DNA of 64,000 bases. Origin: Gentiana macrophylla. Its lineage: Eukaryota; Streptophyta; Magnoliopsida; Gentianales; Gentianaceae. The translations under genes were made by a program, and so were the position numbers. The notes under the pieces were generated by a model. It had not been told where the DNA came from. It saw nothing but the letters and a program-made list of their open reading frames with translations, and did not search any database. Shown one piece after another: positions 1 to 11,189 of this stretch. The DNA is taken from assembly GCA_026214975.1 (NCBI GenBank), contig CM047809.1, positions 30,229,977-30,293,976 on the forward strand, written 5' to 3'. Numbering within the stretch: position 1 is the stretch's first letter; each line of letters begins with the position of its first letter.

Positions 1-203
1 TCCTACAAGAAACTAGGGTGACCGAGAATGCATCAAAACAGCGAAACACGACAAGATTTCCATACTTTACATCCTAAGTCTCAAAATGATAACAAAGGTG
101 TAAAATGCATCAAAATACAACCAAAATTCTACGGAAACATATAAAACGAGATATAAATGGGGTATTATCACATAGTAAATGATAGTCAATTTGACGCTCG
201 TCA
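1..203 (-). repeat. 3' LTR end of the decayed outer element
   Basis: This sequence aligns by eye with 19745-19953: both contain 'catcaaaaca', then 'tttacatcctaagtctc', then 'gataacaaaggtgtaa' and 'ggaaacatataaaa'. It ends with 'gctcgtca', the position at which the LTR of the complete relative ends in 'ctctcatca'. Only about 200 bp of a roughly 1.6-kb LTR is in the window. Confidence 0.65.
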
Positions 204-1036
204 ACTACCCTACTTAGCGTTTGCTCGCCCTCGAGCAAAAATGAACGATTGAAAAAGAAAGATGAAGTTAACGTTGCTATCATGCATTTATTATATGAGC
301 ATCGCAATGGTAAATCACAAGAAACTACATAAATGCATATAAATTGTGTTATACCTTGTATTGAGAATAGAGTGTGTGTGTATAGCTTCTTCAATATTAA
401 TCACCAATTACAGGTTTAGATTATAGACATATAATTTACGGATCGAGGTTACACCATAGACTTATAATTCATGAACATCTCCACTAATCAAGGTCGATTG
501 ATGTCTAGTAGGGTCGGGTAGGACTTGAAAGGTTGTAACGTTAGGCCTGGGACGGGGATAACGAAAGGGATATTAACGATAAACATAGAAAAGATAAGTG
601 CAAGTGAACTTTATCAATCATCAAACACTAAAAACGAAGCTCTTCCCTCTATAGCAACGGTAGACTCGACTCCTTTAAGGATGCTCGCCCGAATAATATG
701 AACCATCAAACCAACTTCCACCTATAATTTGTCTCACTTTCCTCTTCTTCACATCATTACACAAGTCGGAAACGTATGTAACATCCAAGTCTAGTTCGTA
801 CCTACACTCGTCAACTAGGAACCGACCGCTACATAACACAACAACATCAGCTTCTTCGTACTAGATCAAAAGAAGCTTCCCTTGACCAACATCATAATAA
901 CACACAATACATAAAATCCTGAAACTTGGCAGTTTTTTACACTTATTTTTTCATTCTTTTCTTTGTTATTCTTTTTCATTTTCTCTCTTTTTTCCTTCAA
1001 AACTATCAAGAGTCCAAAGTTGAAACAACACAGTAT
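204..1036 (-). other. Internal non-coding region of the outer element
   Basis: This is 3'-terminal internal DNA of the decayed non-autonomous element. Phrases such as 'catctccactaatc' and 'gggacggggataacg' recur in the relative near 44390-44475. No reading frame in it is supported by codon structure or by conservation with the relative. Confidence 0.5.
220..239. repeat. Conserved 8-bp hairpin beside the polypurine tract
   Basis: The arms TTTGCTCG and CGAGCAAA enclose a 4-base loop. The same hairpin, with one loop change, sits at the same place in the complete relative (44138-44157), although the surrounding DNA of the two copies has diverged strongly. On the element strand it lies about 15 bases upstream of the polypurine tract and LTR start. 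Confidence 0.7.
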
Positions 1037-1530
1037 TGTTGAAATTAACCTTATGTGATTCAATCACATTACCTTCGGATCGATTTTGCTAAACTATTGA
1101 GATCAAGACAAAATTAAACTATAAACATACCTGATTCCATAGCAGTGGAAATCTCCTTTTGGTGTTGTAGGATTGATCTTCTAGATCTACAAAACTTCTA
1201 GTAATTTTCAGAGGAACCCTTTCGAATTTGATGTAGTTCTCTTTCTGGTAATGGGAGGCAGAGGAGAATAGATAGGTGTGTGACCTAGGGACCATAAACC
1301 TCCTTATATTGTGAATTATATTTTAGGTATTTCCATTTCAGCCATCATAAAAATAGAAATAACCTCTTAGTCTCTACACATAAAGAGCCCACACCCCAAT
1401 GATATATACATTATTACCCAACAACCGTAAACAGTATTAGATCACTTTTACATTGGGCTAATCTTTATTGACAGTCCATAATAAATAATTATTTCACATA
1501 TAAGCCCAACGTTGGATTAATGATCCAACA
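1037..1530 (-). mobile_element. Solo LTR, copia-like, 494 bp
   Basis: The unit begins TGTTGAAATT and ends GATCCAACA, and is flanked on both sides by the 5-bp duplication AGTAT (1032-1036 and 1531-1535). TG...CA ends, a 5-bp TSD and no internal region make it a solo LTR, the usual product of LTR-LTR recombination. Minus orientation is likely because that strand begins TGTTGGATC in the manner of copia LTRs. It has no match to the other LTRs here. Confidence 0.8.
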
Positions 1531-1590
1531 AGTATTCCACCTCTCCCAGGAAATACTCGTACTTACGACACCCCTTAAACAATACATCAC

Positions 1591-3418
1591 TGTTAGTAAT
1601 TCCATCCGCAACGGAAGCGATTTAAGGATCCAGATCTATAAATTACACGTAATAAAATAACTAGATCTACTCTATAAGGGGGTTGTAGAACATACCTCTT
1701 GGATCTCAAAATCCAAGTAGAAGAGCCACAATAGAAAGAACAAACAAAGGTGTGAAGATCACCACGATCTTCCGCACGTGTGATCCGAGCAACTCCCGGT
1801 GGAAGGAAATTCTCGTCTCGAATCCCTCCGATATGCTACCCGGAAAATCTTCACGATTTTCCTTCTTATTCAACTTGGCCGAAATTTTCCTTCTCCTCTC
1901 TAAGAGGTAGAAGTCGAAATTTATGATATGTGTTTAGGCTTGGGAGAACTCTCTTTATATAGGAGAGTAACTCTTGTCCTCCAAGGATTTTATTTTGCAA
2001 ATAAATAAATCTAATAAATAAAAGATAATGTCATAATATTCTAGAACAAATCTAGAATAATATTTATCTTTATTTCTTACCATAAATACTTATCCAATAA
2101 ATATTTTGTGCACATGTCTTATTAAATCACAAGAAAACAATTTCTTGTTGACTAAAAACATGTCTTGGCCGAAATTTTCATCATTGACCTAGTCAATGTT
2201 ATTTTCGGCCATAACACTAATTTTGCCAAGATTATGAAAAATGCCTTTTTCACATATTTAATATTTAGCCCAACTAATTTAATAGTTCACTAAACAATTA
2301 ATTAACATATCGTTTTAATTATATTCTAATAAGAACTAAATTAATATTATTAGGATTGGACGTCCGAGAATAGCTATGCTATATTGGAGGCACGTCGGGG
2401 ACAATGGACTAATAATCAGCGGCTCCGATAAATCAAATAAATAATTATCTTACGAAACGTAATAATTATATTCGATAAATCAATCACAGAATATGCCACC
2501 ATAATCCCGTGATCGCACTCCTCCGATTATGAGATTATATTTATCTCCTCACGAGAATGATAATAAGCGTCCATTGATATAATCATTTCATATGGATTAA
2601 TCCTCCATAGACTCGCTCATTCTAAATCGGGAAGTTACCGTTAACCCTTTTTAGAACCTCTTATCCTTATTTACCATTAACCCCTAGTGATCAATTAATT
2701 CATACAACTCACCGGTAGCTAATCGCTGTAATATGAACTCGCGCGATCGATCGGTTTCTAGGATTAACAAATAAGGGAAATCGTCTATCTACTTCCATAA
2801 ATGGAAGGAATGGATTCCGTATCTGTGATAACACGCACTACTCACTCAATCCAAGACAATGCCAAGATGGGGTAATTCGGATCACGACTCGGTGTAATCC
2901 TTAACCGTCAAGTCAAACTTCATACCGATTCAAGCGGCTTGATCGTGATCACCTCAAGATTAAGATATATCCATAAATATGATCATCGATTGATTTGATA
3001 AGACTTCGATTACGGAATTATATCGTGAACTCTAATCAAATCGGTCCAAATTGTATATGATATATCTATCATATATAAATGCCCCACTAGGTTCTCTTAA
3101 CCGAAAGTCCGGATAAGACAATCACACCTATTGTGTTCAGGCGCATTAATAGCACGTTAAAGGAGAGACCCGATACTCTCGATTAACTTCACTACGGGCT
3201 AATTGTATTTTAAATACATCTTCACTAACTCAATCCTCCCGTGTATATCCAATACACTGAGTTAAGTGATTACATAAACGATATACTTTAGGGTTTTCTG
3301 TAGTGTAAATACTATTGTCACATCGGTGAATATGAGAATAATAAATATAAATAATAATATCATTTCATTTATTAAATAAAACAATTACAAAATTATCTTT
3401 CGGGCATTACACCTAAAA
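1591..3418 (-). repeat. 3' LTR of the copia-type element
   Basis: On the minus strand it begins at TTTTAGGTGTAATGCC, whose first bases are mutated from the TGTTAGG kept in the other LTR, and ends GGAATTACTAACA. A TATA box reads TATATAAAG on the minus strand near 1954-1961. It pairs with 11190-13016 across its full length. Confidence 0.9.
2166..2211. repeat. Nested hairpin in the LTR upstream of TATA
   Basis: An outer pair TGGCCGAAA / TTTCGGCCA encloses an inner pair CATTGAC-CTA-GTCAATG (2182-2198). It lies about 200 bp upstream of the TATA box on the transcribed (minus) strand. The identical structure is in the other LTR at 11765-11810. Confidence 0.75.
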
Positions 3419-3431
3419 TCTCCCACTTGCA
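3419..3431 (-). other. Polypurine tract of the copia-type element
   Basis: On the minus strand this reads GCAAGTGGGAGAT directly before the LTR start, the expected primer site for plus-strand DNA synthesis. It fixes the orientation of the element. Confidence 0.8.
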
Positions 3432-6400
3432 CGAAAGCATGTGATTAATTGTTTTAGAGCACACCCTATTATTTAAACTACAACAAACTACATCTCCAAC
3501 TTGCTCTAAAGCAATGGAGACCCATCCCGTATTCTAGTACCCATTAAGCATATCATAACCATTGCAGATGACAAAGTACACTCCGAGTGTGCCGTCGTAG
3601 GATAGGTTAGTGACTCAGGGAGTACCTACATCCAAATATCATGGGTCTTAATGATTAGTCAGGTTTTCGGCTCGAGACGATCCGTAGAATCGAAACGTTA
3701 CCGGTCCATCTAATCATGTGGTACGTTCCCAATATGCTTTTGACCTCTGTGAGATTTCGAAATCCTTATAAGCTACCCTTCATCGTGTGCACAATGATGT
3801 GGTATCGGCTTCCATATCTAGAATCACTCCCAGATATGAAAAGGAAATCCTTAAGCTATATCGCCTCTCTAGCTACTACAAAAGCCGTTAATCACCCAAC
3901 TAGTTAAAGTCGAGTTGGCGTTTCTGGATTCTTCCAGGCAATAGCCTCAACACAAGAGTAAACACTGAGCCCGAGATCGACTTAACGATCATCCTCAATC
4001 TGACTTAAAGTCAAAATCGGTGTATCACACATATCCAAGTTCACACATGAATATGTCTGCATATTATTCCTCGTTCTCTTCAAGATACTAAAGGACATAC
4101 TAAACTTGCTTTGTTAACCGCCGAATCTAAGATTCGATCAAAGTTGACGTTCAATAACCTGACCATCTCTTACTAGAAAGAGAATCTATCCCATTTCTCT
4201 TGATCCGAAGATTTTGAGAGTCATTCCTGAGGCCTAGGGTAGAACTTCCTCGTTGAATATTGCATACACAGATGCATCATCTTAACCAATAAGATGGATG
4301 GGAAACCAGTGACTGATTCTAATGAATTCAACCGAGTCAAACTCTTTAGAATGTTGTCCAAATCTCTGTTGCAGAGAATTGTGGCATTGTCAGATTCTGA
4401 CTTCAGATAACACACCCATGTTGATTCCAACTGGTGCAGTGTTATCCTTCATAAACACTAATGTATGTATATATTCACTACTATACTAAAATTGATATCC
4501 AGTCTACAAAAGGCTTATCAATATTCTGGTCAAATCCACATATTGTAGAAATATATGACTTCCAGTGACCGAGAGGTTTGCTTTTTATCCACAAAGAATA
4601 TAAGCCTTGACATTCATCCTGTCATAAGTTCATAAGGCAATACCCTTCTGTTCCAAATGAATACAGACTCCGTTTGTTCGGCAAGAAAGTCTCAGGGAAT
4701 CACCCCTATTTTTTGCTTTTGAACGAAATCATGCAATACTAAGTGGTAAGAGAGTCCAAGGTCTGATTAACTCTCTACTTCTTAGGGAATTACCCCTAGA
4801 CCACTCAATCTTTGCTCTGAAAAATAAACTTTCCTATTCATTCTACTCTTTTCCGTGTAGATCCAATTACTCCCACTGGGCCTGAGACGCTCAGGTGGTT
4901 CTAGAAGAGTATGAACAGAACTGGAGTACCGAACTCCATTCACAGGGTTATGGCTATTAAACCAACCTCTATTATCAGAATCCTATATTGCTCACAAAAG
5001 AGCCATAGGTCATCAATCGATCCTCAGACTACAAATTCCGCAGAACCCGTAATGGGTAATGGATAAACCATACTCCTAATAATTACTATGTGGATCGAAA
5101 TTCTGATATAGTTTAGTAGTATTTAGTGTTATCACCAACAACCGATGTTGGATGTGGTCTGATTTTAATCAGTTAGTAACTACCTTGAGTAAACGTACTT
5201 CAAGGTTCAAGGTTTTGCTGTTCATGGACTCTATCAGAGAAGATGCAACAATATAAATGTCCCTTCCCGATTTCAAGAATCCTATATCTAACCTTTATAC
5301 ACAATAGCTTAAAAGATATATCATGAATGGTCATTGACCGAACGTATGCGTGAAATTCCAGTCTTACCTTCAAGCACCATGTGCTAAATGCTTATATTTA
5401 TGGAAGTAGGATGAACCGAATCCACACATTATCCGTAAATTCTAAAACATATTGTAGGTAGACTTCTCGGTCTTACATTTCAATGTAAACCGTTATTTCG
5501 CTTCCAATATCTTTATTGAGTTAAGCAGTGTATTGTAGCACATCTAAAACTATATAAGGCAATTTAATGGTTTCTTACTTAGTGAGAACATGTCACAATG
5601 ATGCAGGCTGAGCATCAGTCTCGATGACTATGAATGGCCTATTCCGAGTATAGAATACTCTATCTCTGTTGAAAATAGAGAAACCTCAAAATATTTTGGA
5701 TAAACTTACCGGAGTGTTTGAATAGTTATCAGACAAGAAGTCACTACTCGGAAGCTCCTACTAGCCTCAGTATCTTTCATCGGACCCGAAGGTCGCTCAT
5801 GAACAAGCTATGTTACTTCTTTATAACCATTATCCTTTCCCCGATTGAAAGAAAACTTAGTCATTGAACCTTTGAGACAATACAACCAGGTCGAGAGAAA
5901 GGAATCACCCCGAGCCGCCTTCAAGTCTTGTCTTTTAGGGACTATGTACTAACTATGGAATATGAAGAAGCGTTTATCTAAATATCGAAACCAATTGCTT
6001 TTAATAGTTCTTAAGATGTGTTTTATATACATATTTCAAATAGATTCTAAGTGGTTTTGACTTTATCAAACAAAAGTCCGAGTCTTGGATTCGTACTACA
6101 AATGGTATATTCACTTTCTATACGACAAACAAATTATCGAATAGAAGGTAAATCCTTTCGTTCCAACGAATCTTAAACAGAAAATAATTTTTCCGCGATA
6201 TCCAAGGATTGAATCCGAGATTCATTTCCTTATATCACTCCCACTATTCTAGCTAAAATTAACTGCCCGTTGTTTACTCTTTTAATCGTTAAATGCACCA
6301 CTACCTTGTTCTTCCAAAGAACTTAGCTCGAGAAAATCGCCAAGGATTCATAGGTCGGTGATCCAAAAATCACTGTCCTTATCCTATGATTTTCGATTAA

Positions 6401-8784
6401 TTAATTTTCGTTCACCTTAAAGTTTTCTCGCTTAGATGACTAACACTTTTAGACATATTCTCCCATTCTTGACTTTCCGTGAATGGAAATAGTCTTGAAC
6501 CAAATTTCGTTTGAGTAGACACTACTCTTGAACCGTGGGATGTCTATTTCGAGTGTTACTCATCGGGACTTCTCGGATTTTCTAATATACCAGAAAAACA
6601 ATAAATCATAACATTGAAGCTCCCACTAGTTTATCGGTTCCAAATACTGTCTAACGAGCAATGCTTTATTTTTTATGATTTTCCGATTTTTTCGATTTAG
6701 AAAATCTTTCGTACATAGTTCCAATGTTTCCAGAAAAACAACAAATCATAGAACTCCCACTAGTTCATCGATTCCAAATATCGTCCAACTAGCAACATTT
6801 CATGACTTTCCGGTTTTTCAATTAGAACGGTTACGTGTGTAGTCAGTTACACTTTTCTAATGTTATAGAAAAACAACAAATCATAAAGCTCCCACTAGTT
6901 CATCGATTCCAAATTTCGTCCAACTAGTAACACTTCATGATTTTCCGATTTTTCAATTAGAAAATTACTCGTGTAATTACTACATACTCAAAATTCACTA
7001 GAAGAATTTCAAAGTCCGAAATCACCTTTGATCAAACTAAGTTTGTCTTCCGTTTGACACGAATGACACTAGTGACATACCTATATGTCACTCTGGTTTT
7101 TAAAAGACTTAAGAGAAAATATCTCTTTGAAAAATAATTGCATTATCAATTAACTAGTTCAACGTCCTAGTTACTTTCCACTTTTTAACGAAGTCAATAC
7201 CAGTCAATTATTAATTTTTAAGCAATTTAGTAAGGGATATAATGTTGTAAATAAAATGGCATATATTAATTCAAGTTTAACACTACTATATAAGTTTATT
7301 TTAGGAATTGTAAACTAAAATGAAGTCTACTCTACCATTTCAAGGTTTTAACCTCGCATCTCAGTGCCGCCTTAGGGTAGGTCAAAGAGATGACGGTTAA
7401 ATCGAGACAATCTCATCAATGAATAACTTGTGAGAATCGAACATCCCACGAGAATCGAACATCCCTTTATTCATTGACTACCTTCCTTTTTTAGCCTAGA
7501 TATTATCAAGAATATCCTTTATGAGTGTGACCTACTATATCGGATCTCTTAGGTACGCCCCGAGTGTGCCGTCTTAGGATAGGTCAGTGACCTGACGAGT
7601 ACCCGGAAATACTATCCTTTCGGAGACCAAGCCACGAATGTTGATAGGGGCGAACACCATCCTTAGGGGGACAAAATCAAAGCGCCGCGAGGCGTCACCC
7701 TTCTCTCACTTACTTGTATCTATAGTAGAGGCCGTGGGGTTGGCTGTCGCTTCTCCCGCTCCCACTCAATATTTTGGAAGTGGTGGTGGGTTAACTAACC
7801 ACGTCTTTTTTATGTTAACATAAAAGCACATCAAATCAAGGATTCCGAATGGTGTCGGTAACGTAGGCAAGCCTACCCGTCCTATTCGTTGGAACATATG
7901 TGACAGTCGGACGAAGTCGGGTCAAGAGAGCCCCATTGAGATAAGAAGGAATCACCCCTCCGCTCGCTGGTGTAGCTTAGTCTTGCTGGACCCTCGTGCA
8001 TACATCACACTAGGAGGGTTCAGTCGGTCGAGCAAAGCTTAGTTGACTACCCAACCTATAGGCGAACCGTTGTTATCCAAGATTTATTGTTCTTTTACCA
8101 TCATTCAATCTCGTAGACACTACGAATCGAAAACGTGATCTCGTTTGTGCTTTTAAGGCGGTTCACTAAGAACACACACCGAAAGGCTTAACGATTTCAT
8201 AACCCGTCCTCGGATCTTTAATTAGTTACTTAATTAATTAATTACCACATATTAATTAAATTTCAACTAATTACGCGAGTTTGTATACATGCCTATTTTA
8301 ATTACCAAAATTAAAATTCTACATGTATGCATGGACTGGATTTATGATATGATGCATGTCATGGCAATTCTTATTTTATATCTATTTTATGATCAAACAC
8401 ATAAAAATAAATTGCGGAAAATTTAAACACCGAGATGGACCGTTGGTACCTCCGACTAATCTTGATCTTGAAACTTCCGGATCTTCAAAGTTTCGATCTT
8501 GACACGAACCATGAACGACGAGGAGAGGAGACCGTAATATACCAATATATTTTAAAATATATCTATATTAAATTGTTTTTTTATTTATATTATTATTAAG
8601 GAACACAGCAGGTTAGGTAATAAAATAATTTACGGCCATGCAAAGAGTTGCATGCTAATGTTTACCATAAAACTTGACATTGCCGTATATTTAACAAATC
8701 AAAATTAGGGTTGCCGCAACCCAAAATAAAAAATTGCCGTGACATTTTATATTTTTTATTTTATTTTTTTTCTAATAACCAAAA
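3432..8784 (-). other. Interior of the copia-type element, no readable genes
   Basis: About 5.3 kb of element interior holds no reading frame above about 70 codons on the minus strand and no copia motif (no YVDD, no DNG..E integrase signature). Short internal duplications occur: the stretch near 3575-3625 ('gagtgtgccgtc.taggataggt') recurs near 7560-7600, and 'ctcccactag' phrases recur many times between 6240 and 6960. The plus-strand open stretches near 3716-3907 and 7638-7823 have no recognisable domain. Large non-autonomous elements often carry such interiors. Decay of a former pol cannot be excluded. Confidence 0.6.
6620..6960. repeat. Tandem repeat, about 2.5-3 diverged copies of ~130 bp
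   Basis: Each copy contains 'gctcccactagttcatcg', 'ttccaaat..cgtc.aactag', 'ttcatgattttccgatttttc' and 'cagaaaaacaacaaatcat'. The copies begin near 6625, 6750 and 6885. The array lies within the element interior and has no coding sense. Confidence 0.7.
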
Positions 8785-9126
8785 GGAAAAATTAGGTATA
8801 AGTCCACTTTTCCTCCTTTAATTAAGCATTAATCCACACATCTTTTTTTAGTTGCAATAAGGACAAATAATTTCAGTCGGACTAAATTACCCTTATCTTC
8901 CAACACGCTGTTTCTTCTTCCTCCTCAAAATTTTTATCATCAACATTCTTCAGCCGATGAACGTCATCCACAACCTGTTAAACAAATCAAAAAGCATAAA
9001 CAGATTCATAAATCGCCATCAAATTGAATATAATGCCAAAAAAAAATTCAGATAGATGTGAATCTCAAGTCAGTACCTTTGAATGAGGAAGGCGCTTATT
9101 GCCGTGGAGGCGTTTTCCGGTGATGA

Positions 9127-9402
9127 TCTAGTGGCGGTCGAATATCTGGAAAAATCCGGCCATACATCCCATCTGCTTCTCAAATTGTTTCTGCACTCAA
9201 AATTGTTCCTACTTTGAATGAGAATCTGATGGAAAATGTGATTAGTATTGTTTCTTTTGGTGGGATGCATTCTGTTGCTTTGGATTCTGCTGGGCAAGTC
9301 TTTTCTTGGTCAGTACTAATGAACTCATTTACAAATATTTATAGTTTTGGGTTTCCTTTAGTCATTATATGTTTTGTGATGCTACTATTTGCTAGACTGT
9401 AA
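9127..9402 (+). pseudogene. Captured RCC1-repeat gene fragment
   Basis: The frame is open from about 9127 to a TAA at 9400. It reads ISGKIRPYIPSASQ, then a segment ending in FGGMHSVALDSAGQVFSW. The last part fits the RCC1 repeat signature (GG.HS.AL...G.V.SWG), found in the seven-bladed propellers of RCC1/UVR8-type plant proteins. Similarity stops after FSW, at a plausible 5' splice site (TTG|GTCAGT), so exon plus intron start seems to have been copied from genomic DNA. Only one propeller repeat is present against the usual five to seven, and there is no natural start. It is a transduplicated fragment within the Pack-MULE and not a working gene. The exact donor family is not resolvable here. 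Confidence 0.65.
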
Positions 9403-9598
9403 ATGTGCAGCATGATTTGCTATTCGTACAAAACGACAGCTATTGAATTCACATTATTTTCTGTATCCAAACTTCAAAGCAAGGATTTTTATGGGCTTTT
9501 ATTGATAAAAAAAATGCTACTTCCACAACGGATTAGCGTAGAAATTAATCTCAAAAGTCCATCCAAAAGACCGGGATACTCGAAATGCGAAACAAACG

Positions 9599-9886
9599 AT
9601 GTGTTTAAAGAGTACAAATAATAGATATCCTAGGTCTGGTTCATTAGCACATGTCAAACACAATAAGGCATGTGTTGCTAAATCAGATACAGATACAGGA
9701 AATACGACAAAATTTGTGGTTGATTTTAAAAATCCAATAGACGAAGCAGCAGAGGATAAGTTATTTGATCAAAGCCCGAAAAGAAGTAAATATGAGTGCT
9801 TGAACTGTAAGAAGACATTCAGTTCATATCAAGGACTTGGGGGACATAGACCTTGCAACAAAAAATCGAAAGGAGAGTCCTTTTGA
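9599..9886 (+). pseudogene. Captured C2H2 (EPF/QALGGH-type) zinc-finger fragment
   Basis: A 95-codon frame starts at ATG 9599 and stops at 9884-9886. Residues about 65-90 contain CLNCKKTFSSYQGLGGH, matching the plant-specific C2H2 finger C-x2-C-x3-F-x3-QALGGH with A changed to G. The second zinc-binding histidine, expected four residues after the first, is replaced by asparagine (GGHRPCN), so this finger probably cannot bind zinc normally. The upstream part is acidic and polar without a recognisable domain. Plant proteins of this family are nuclear repressors or activators with one to several fingers. Only one is seen here. It lies inside the Pack-MULE just downstream of the RCC1 piece. An uninterrupted frame could reflect recent capture or use, and neither is shown. 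Confidence 0.65.
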
Positions 9887-9954
9887 GCCTGATCATCGAT
9901 CATCGAGCATCGCTAATATCGATATCGCGATATCGTGTGTGCCTTAATACAATA

Positions 9955-10105
9955 GATAGGCCTAATTCAAGTGATTAACTGCTGAACATGCATGTTATAA
10001 ACACCACACCTTAATCAAGTTAATCTATGATATTCCTTTTATCAATCAAAACCACATAAACTTGACATAGGCTTAATAGTTAATCACTTGAATTAAGCCT
10101 TAAAT
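9955..10105. repeat. Inverted repeat inside the Pack-MULE
   Basis: The arm 'cctaattcaagtgattaact' near 9961-9980 is matched in reverse by 'agttaatcacttgaattaag' near 10079-10098, with about 100 bp between them. The second arm recurs in direct orientation near 10141-10160 ('agtcacttgaattaagc'). This structure is separate from the terminal inverted repeats. Confidence 0.6.
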
Positions 10106-10164
10106 TAGTCTTATATGAGCCAGCTATGTGTGCCTTGAAGTAGTCACTTGAATTAAGCTTTAAA

Positions 10165-10230
10165 TGAGCCTCGATCGACATCATTATCGACATCGATCGA
10201 CATCGACATCGACATCGATCATCGATACTC
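10165..10230. repeat. GACATC-type microsatellite
   Basis: A run of 'cgacatcgatcgacatcgacatcgac' type units (period 6, with GATCGA variants). It explains the arginine/histidine/serine-rich frames that cross it on both strands, which I did not call as genes. Confidence 0.8.
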
Positions 10231-10267
10231 ACCGATATTGTGTTAGTGTAAATGCTGCAATTAAATT

Positions 10268-10560
10268 CGGCTTTCAAATACTACGTCGAAAAGGTATCAA
10301 ACGCAGTCTCAAAATGAAGATAAAAAAAAATATGAACTTTGGTGAAACAATTTTGATGATCGGTGTTCTAAATCAAAAGTTATGGTCGCTTATAAGAAAA
10401 AGCGCTCAGTTAATACAAATATTTTTCGTCTTTCAAAATATACGCCGGAAGGGTATCGATTTGGGCTCAAATTGAAGAGCAAAAAAAAAACATGAATTTT
10501 GGTGAAAAATTTCGATGATCGGAGTTGTAAATCAAAAGTTACGAGTGTTTGAAAAAAAAA
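10268..10560. repeat. Two diverged tandem copies of ~160 bp, then (CAAA)n
   Basis: Copy one (about 10270-10405) and copy two (about 10431-10555) share 'tttcaaa.tac', 'aaggtatc', 'ctcaaa.tgaaga', 'tttggtgaaa', 'tgatgatcgg' and 'taaatcaaaagtta'. A short (CAAA)n run follows at 10556-10580. They lie within the Pack-MULE, just inside its right terminal inverted repeat. Confidence 0.65.
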
Positions 10561-10749
10561 CAAACAAACAAACAAACAAACTCAAGAAATAAGATTTAAT
10601 ACATATGCAGCGTGTCCTCTTTAATAAAATGGGTAATTTTGTCTCATCTGGAATTTGTTTGTCCTTTTTGCAACTAAGAAAATGAGTATGTCATATTTAT
10701 TTATTTTGTGTCAAAAAAAGGACTTTTGGCTCTTTATCTCTAACCAAAA

Positions 10750-11175
10750 TTTGCCGGCAACCCTAAAACAATTTTTAGCTGCTGCAAAAAAAACAATTGT
10801 GCCGTGACAAAAAAAAAAAAAAAAACAACAACAATCGGCCTCCTCCCATTTTACCTTTTGATGATCGTCAACACCATGATCTTCGTCGTCTCGAACCCGG
10901 ATAAAAATTAAAAAAACAAAGGTACTACCTTTTACATAATTTTCGCATGACATAAAATAAATTACACATTATGTGCTCAATTGATACTAATCAAAAGAGC
11001 TACAAAATAGATATATGGGTAAACAATACCAACCCCAATCCATCTCTTCAACCACGACAATCACAACATAAAAAATATATATGTGCATCGGCCCCAAAAA
11101 AAATTTGGACACAAAAAACTACATGTTTTCCACTCATTAGTTCTAATATTTTATACGTATAAATATAGATCACCA
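10750..11175 (-). other. 5' leader of the copia-type element
   Basis: This is DNA between the Pack-MULE and the primer-binding site. It contains long A runs (about 10789-10826) and 'gccggcaaccct', which mirrors 'agggttgccg' on the other side of the Pack-MULE (about 8706). No gene is seen. Confidence 0.5.
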
Positions 11176-11188
11176 GGCTCCGATACCA
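11176..11188 (-). other. Primer-binding site, initiator tRNA-Met type
   Basis: The minus strand reads TGGTATCGGAGCC directly after the LTR, one base different from the canonical TGGTATCAGAGCC complementary to the 3' end of initiator tRNA-Met. It marks this LTR as the 5' LTR. Confidence 0.85.
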
Positions 11189-11189
11189 C

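Larger units (their letters stand above)
8785..10740. mobile_element. Pack-MULE carrying two captured gene fragments
   Basis: This 1956-bp unit is flanked by the exact 9-bp duplication TAACCAAAA (8776-8784 and 10741-10749), the Mutator-superfamily hallmark. Its ends are imperfect terminal inverted repeats of roughly 130 bp. The left end runs 8785 to about 8912. Reading inward, the right end (10740 back to about 10603) shares TTAGTTGCAA.AAGGACAAA, the ACTAAATTACCC/ACAAAATTACCC segment and ACACGCTG. No transposase is present. Inside lie an RCC1-repeat fragment (about 9127-9402) and a C2H2 zinc-finger frame (9599-9886), both on the plus strand and so antisense to the host copia element. It inserted after the copia element because it interrupts the copia interior. 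Confidence 0.85.

Noticed and set aside
7638..7823. 61-codon plus-strand frame in the copia-type element
   Set aside because: Antisense to the element, no recognisable domain, composition explained by a GC-rich patch.
10164..10475. 103-codon frame over GACATC repeats
   Set aside because: Produced by a microsatellite and a tandem repeat inside the Pack-MULE; no domain.
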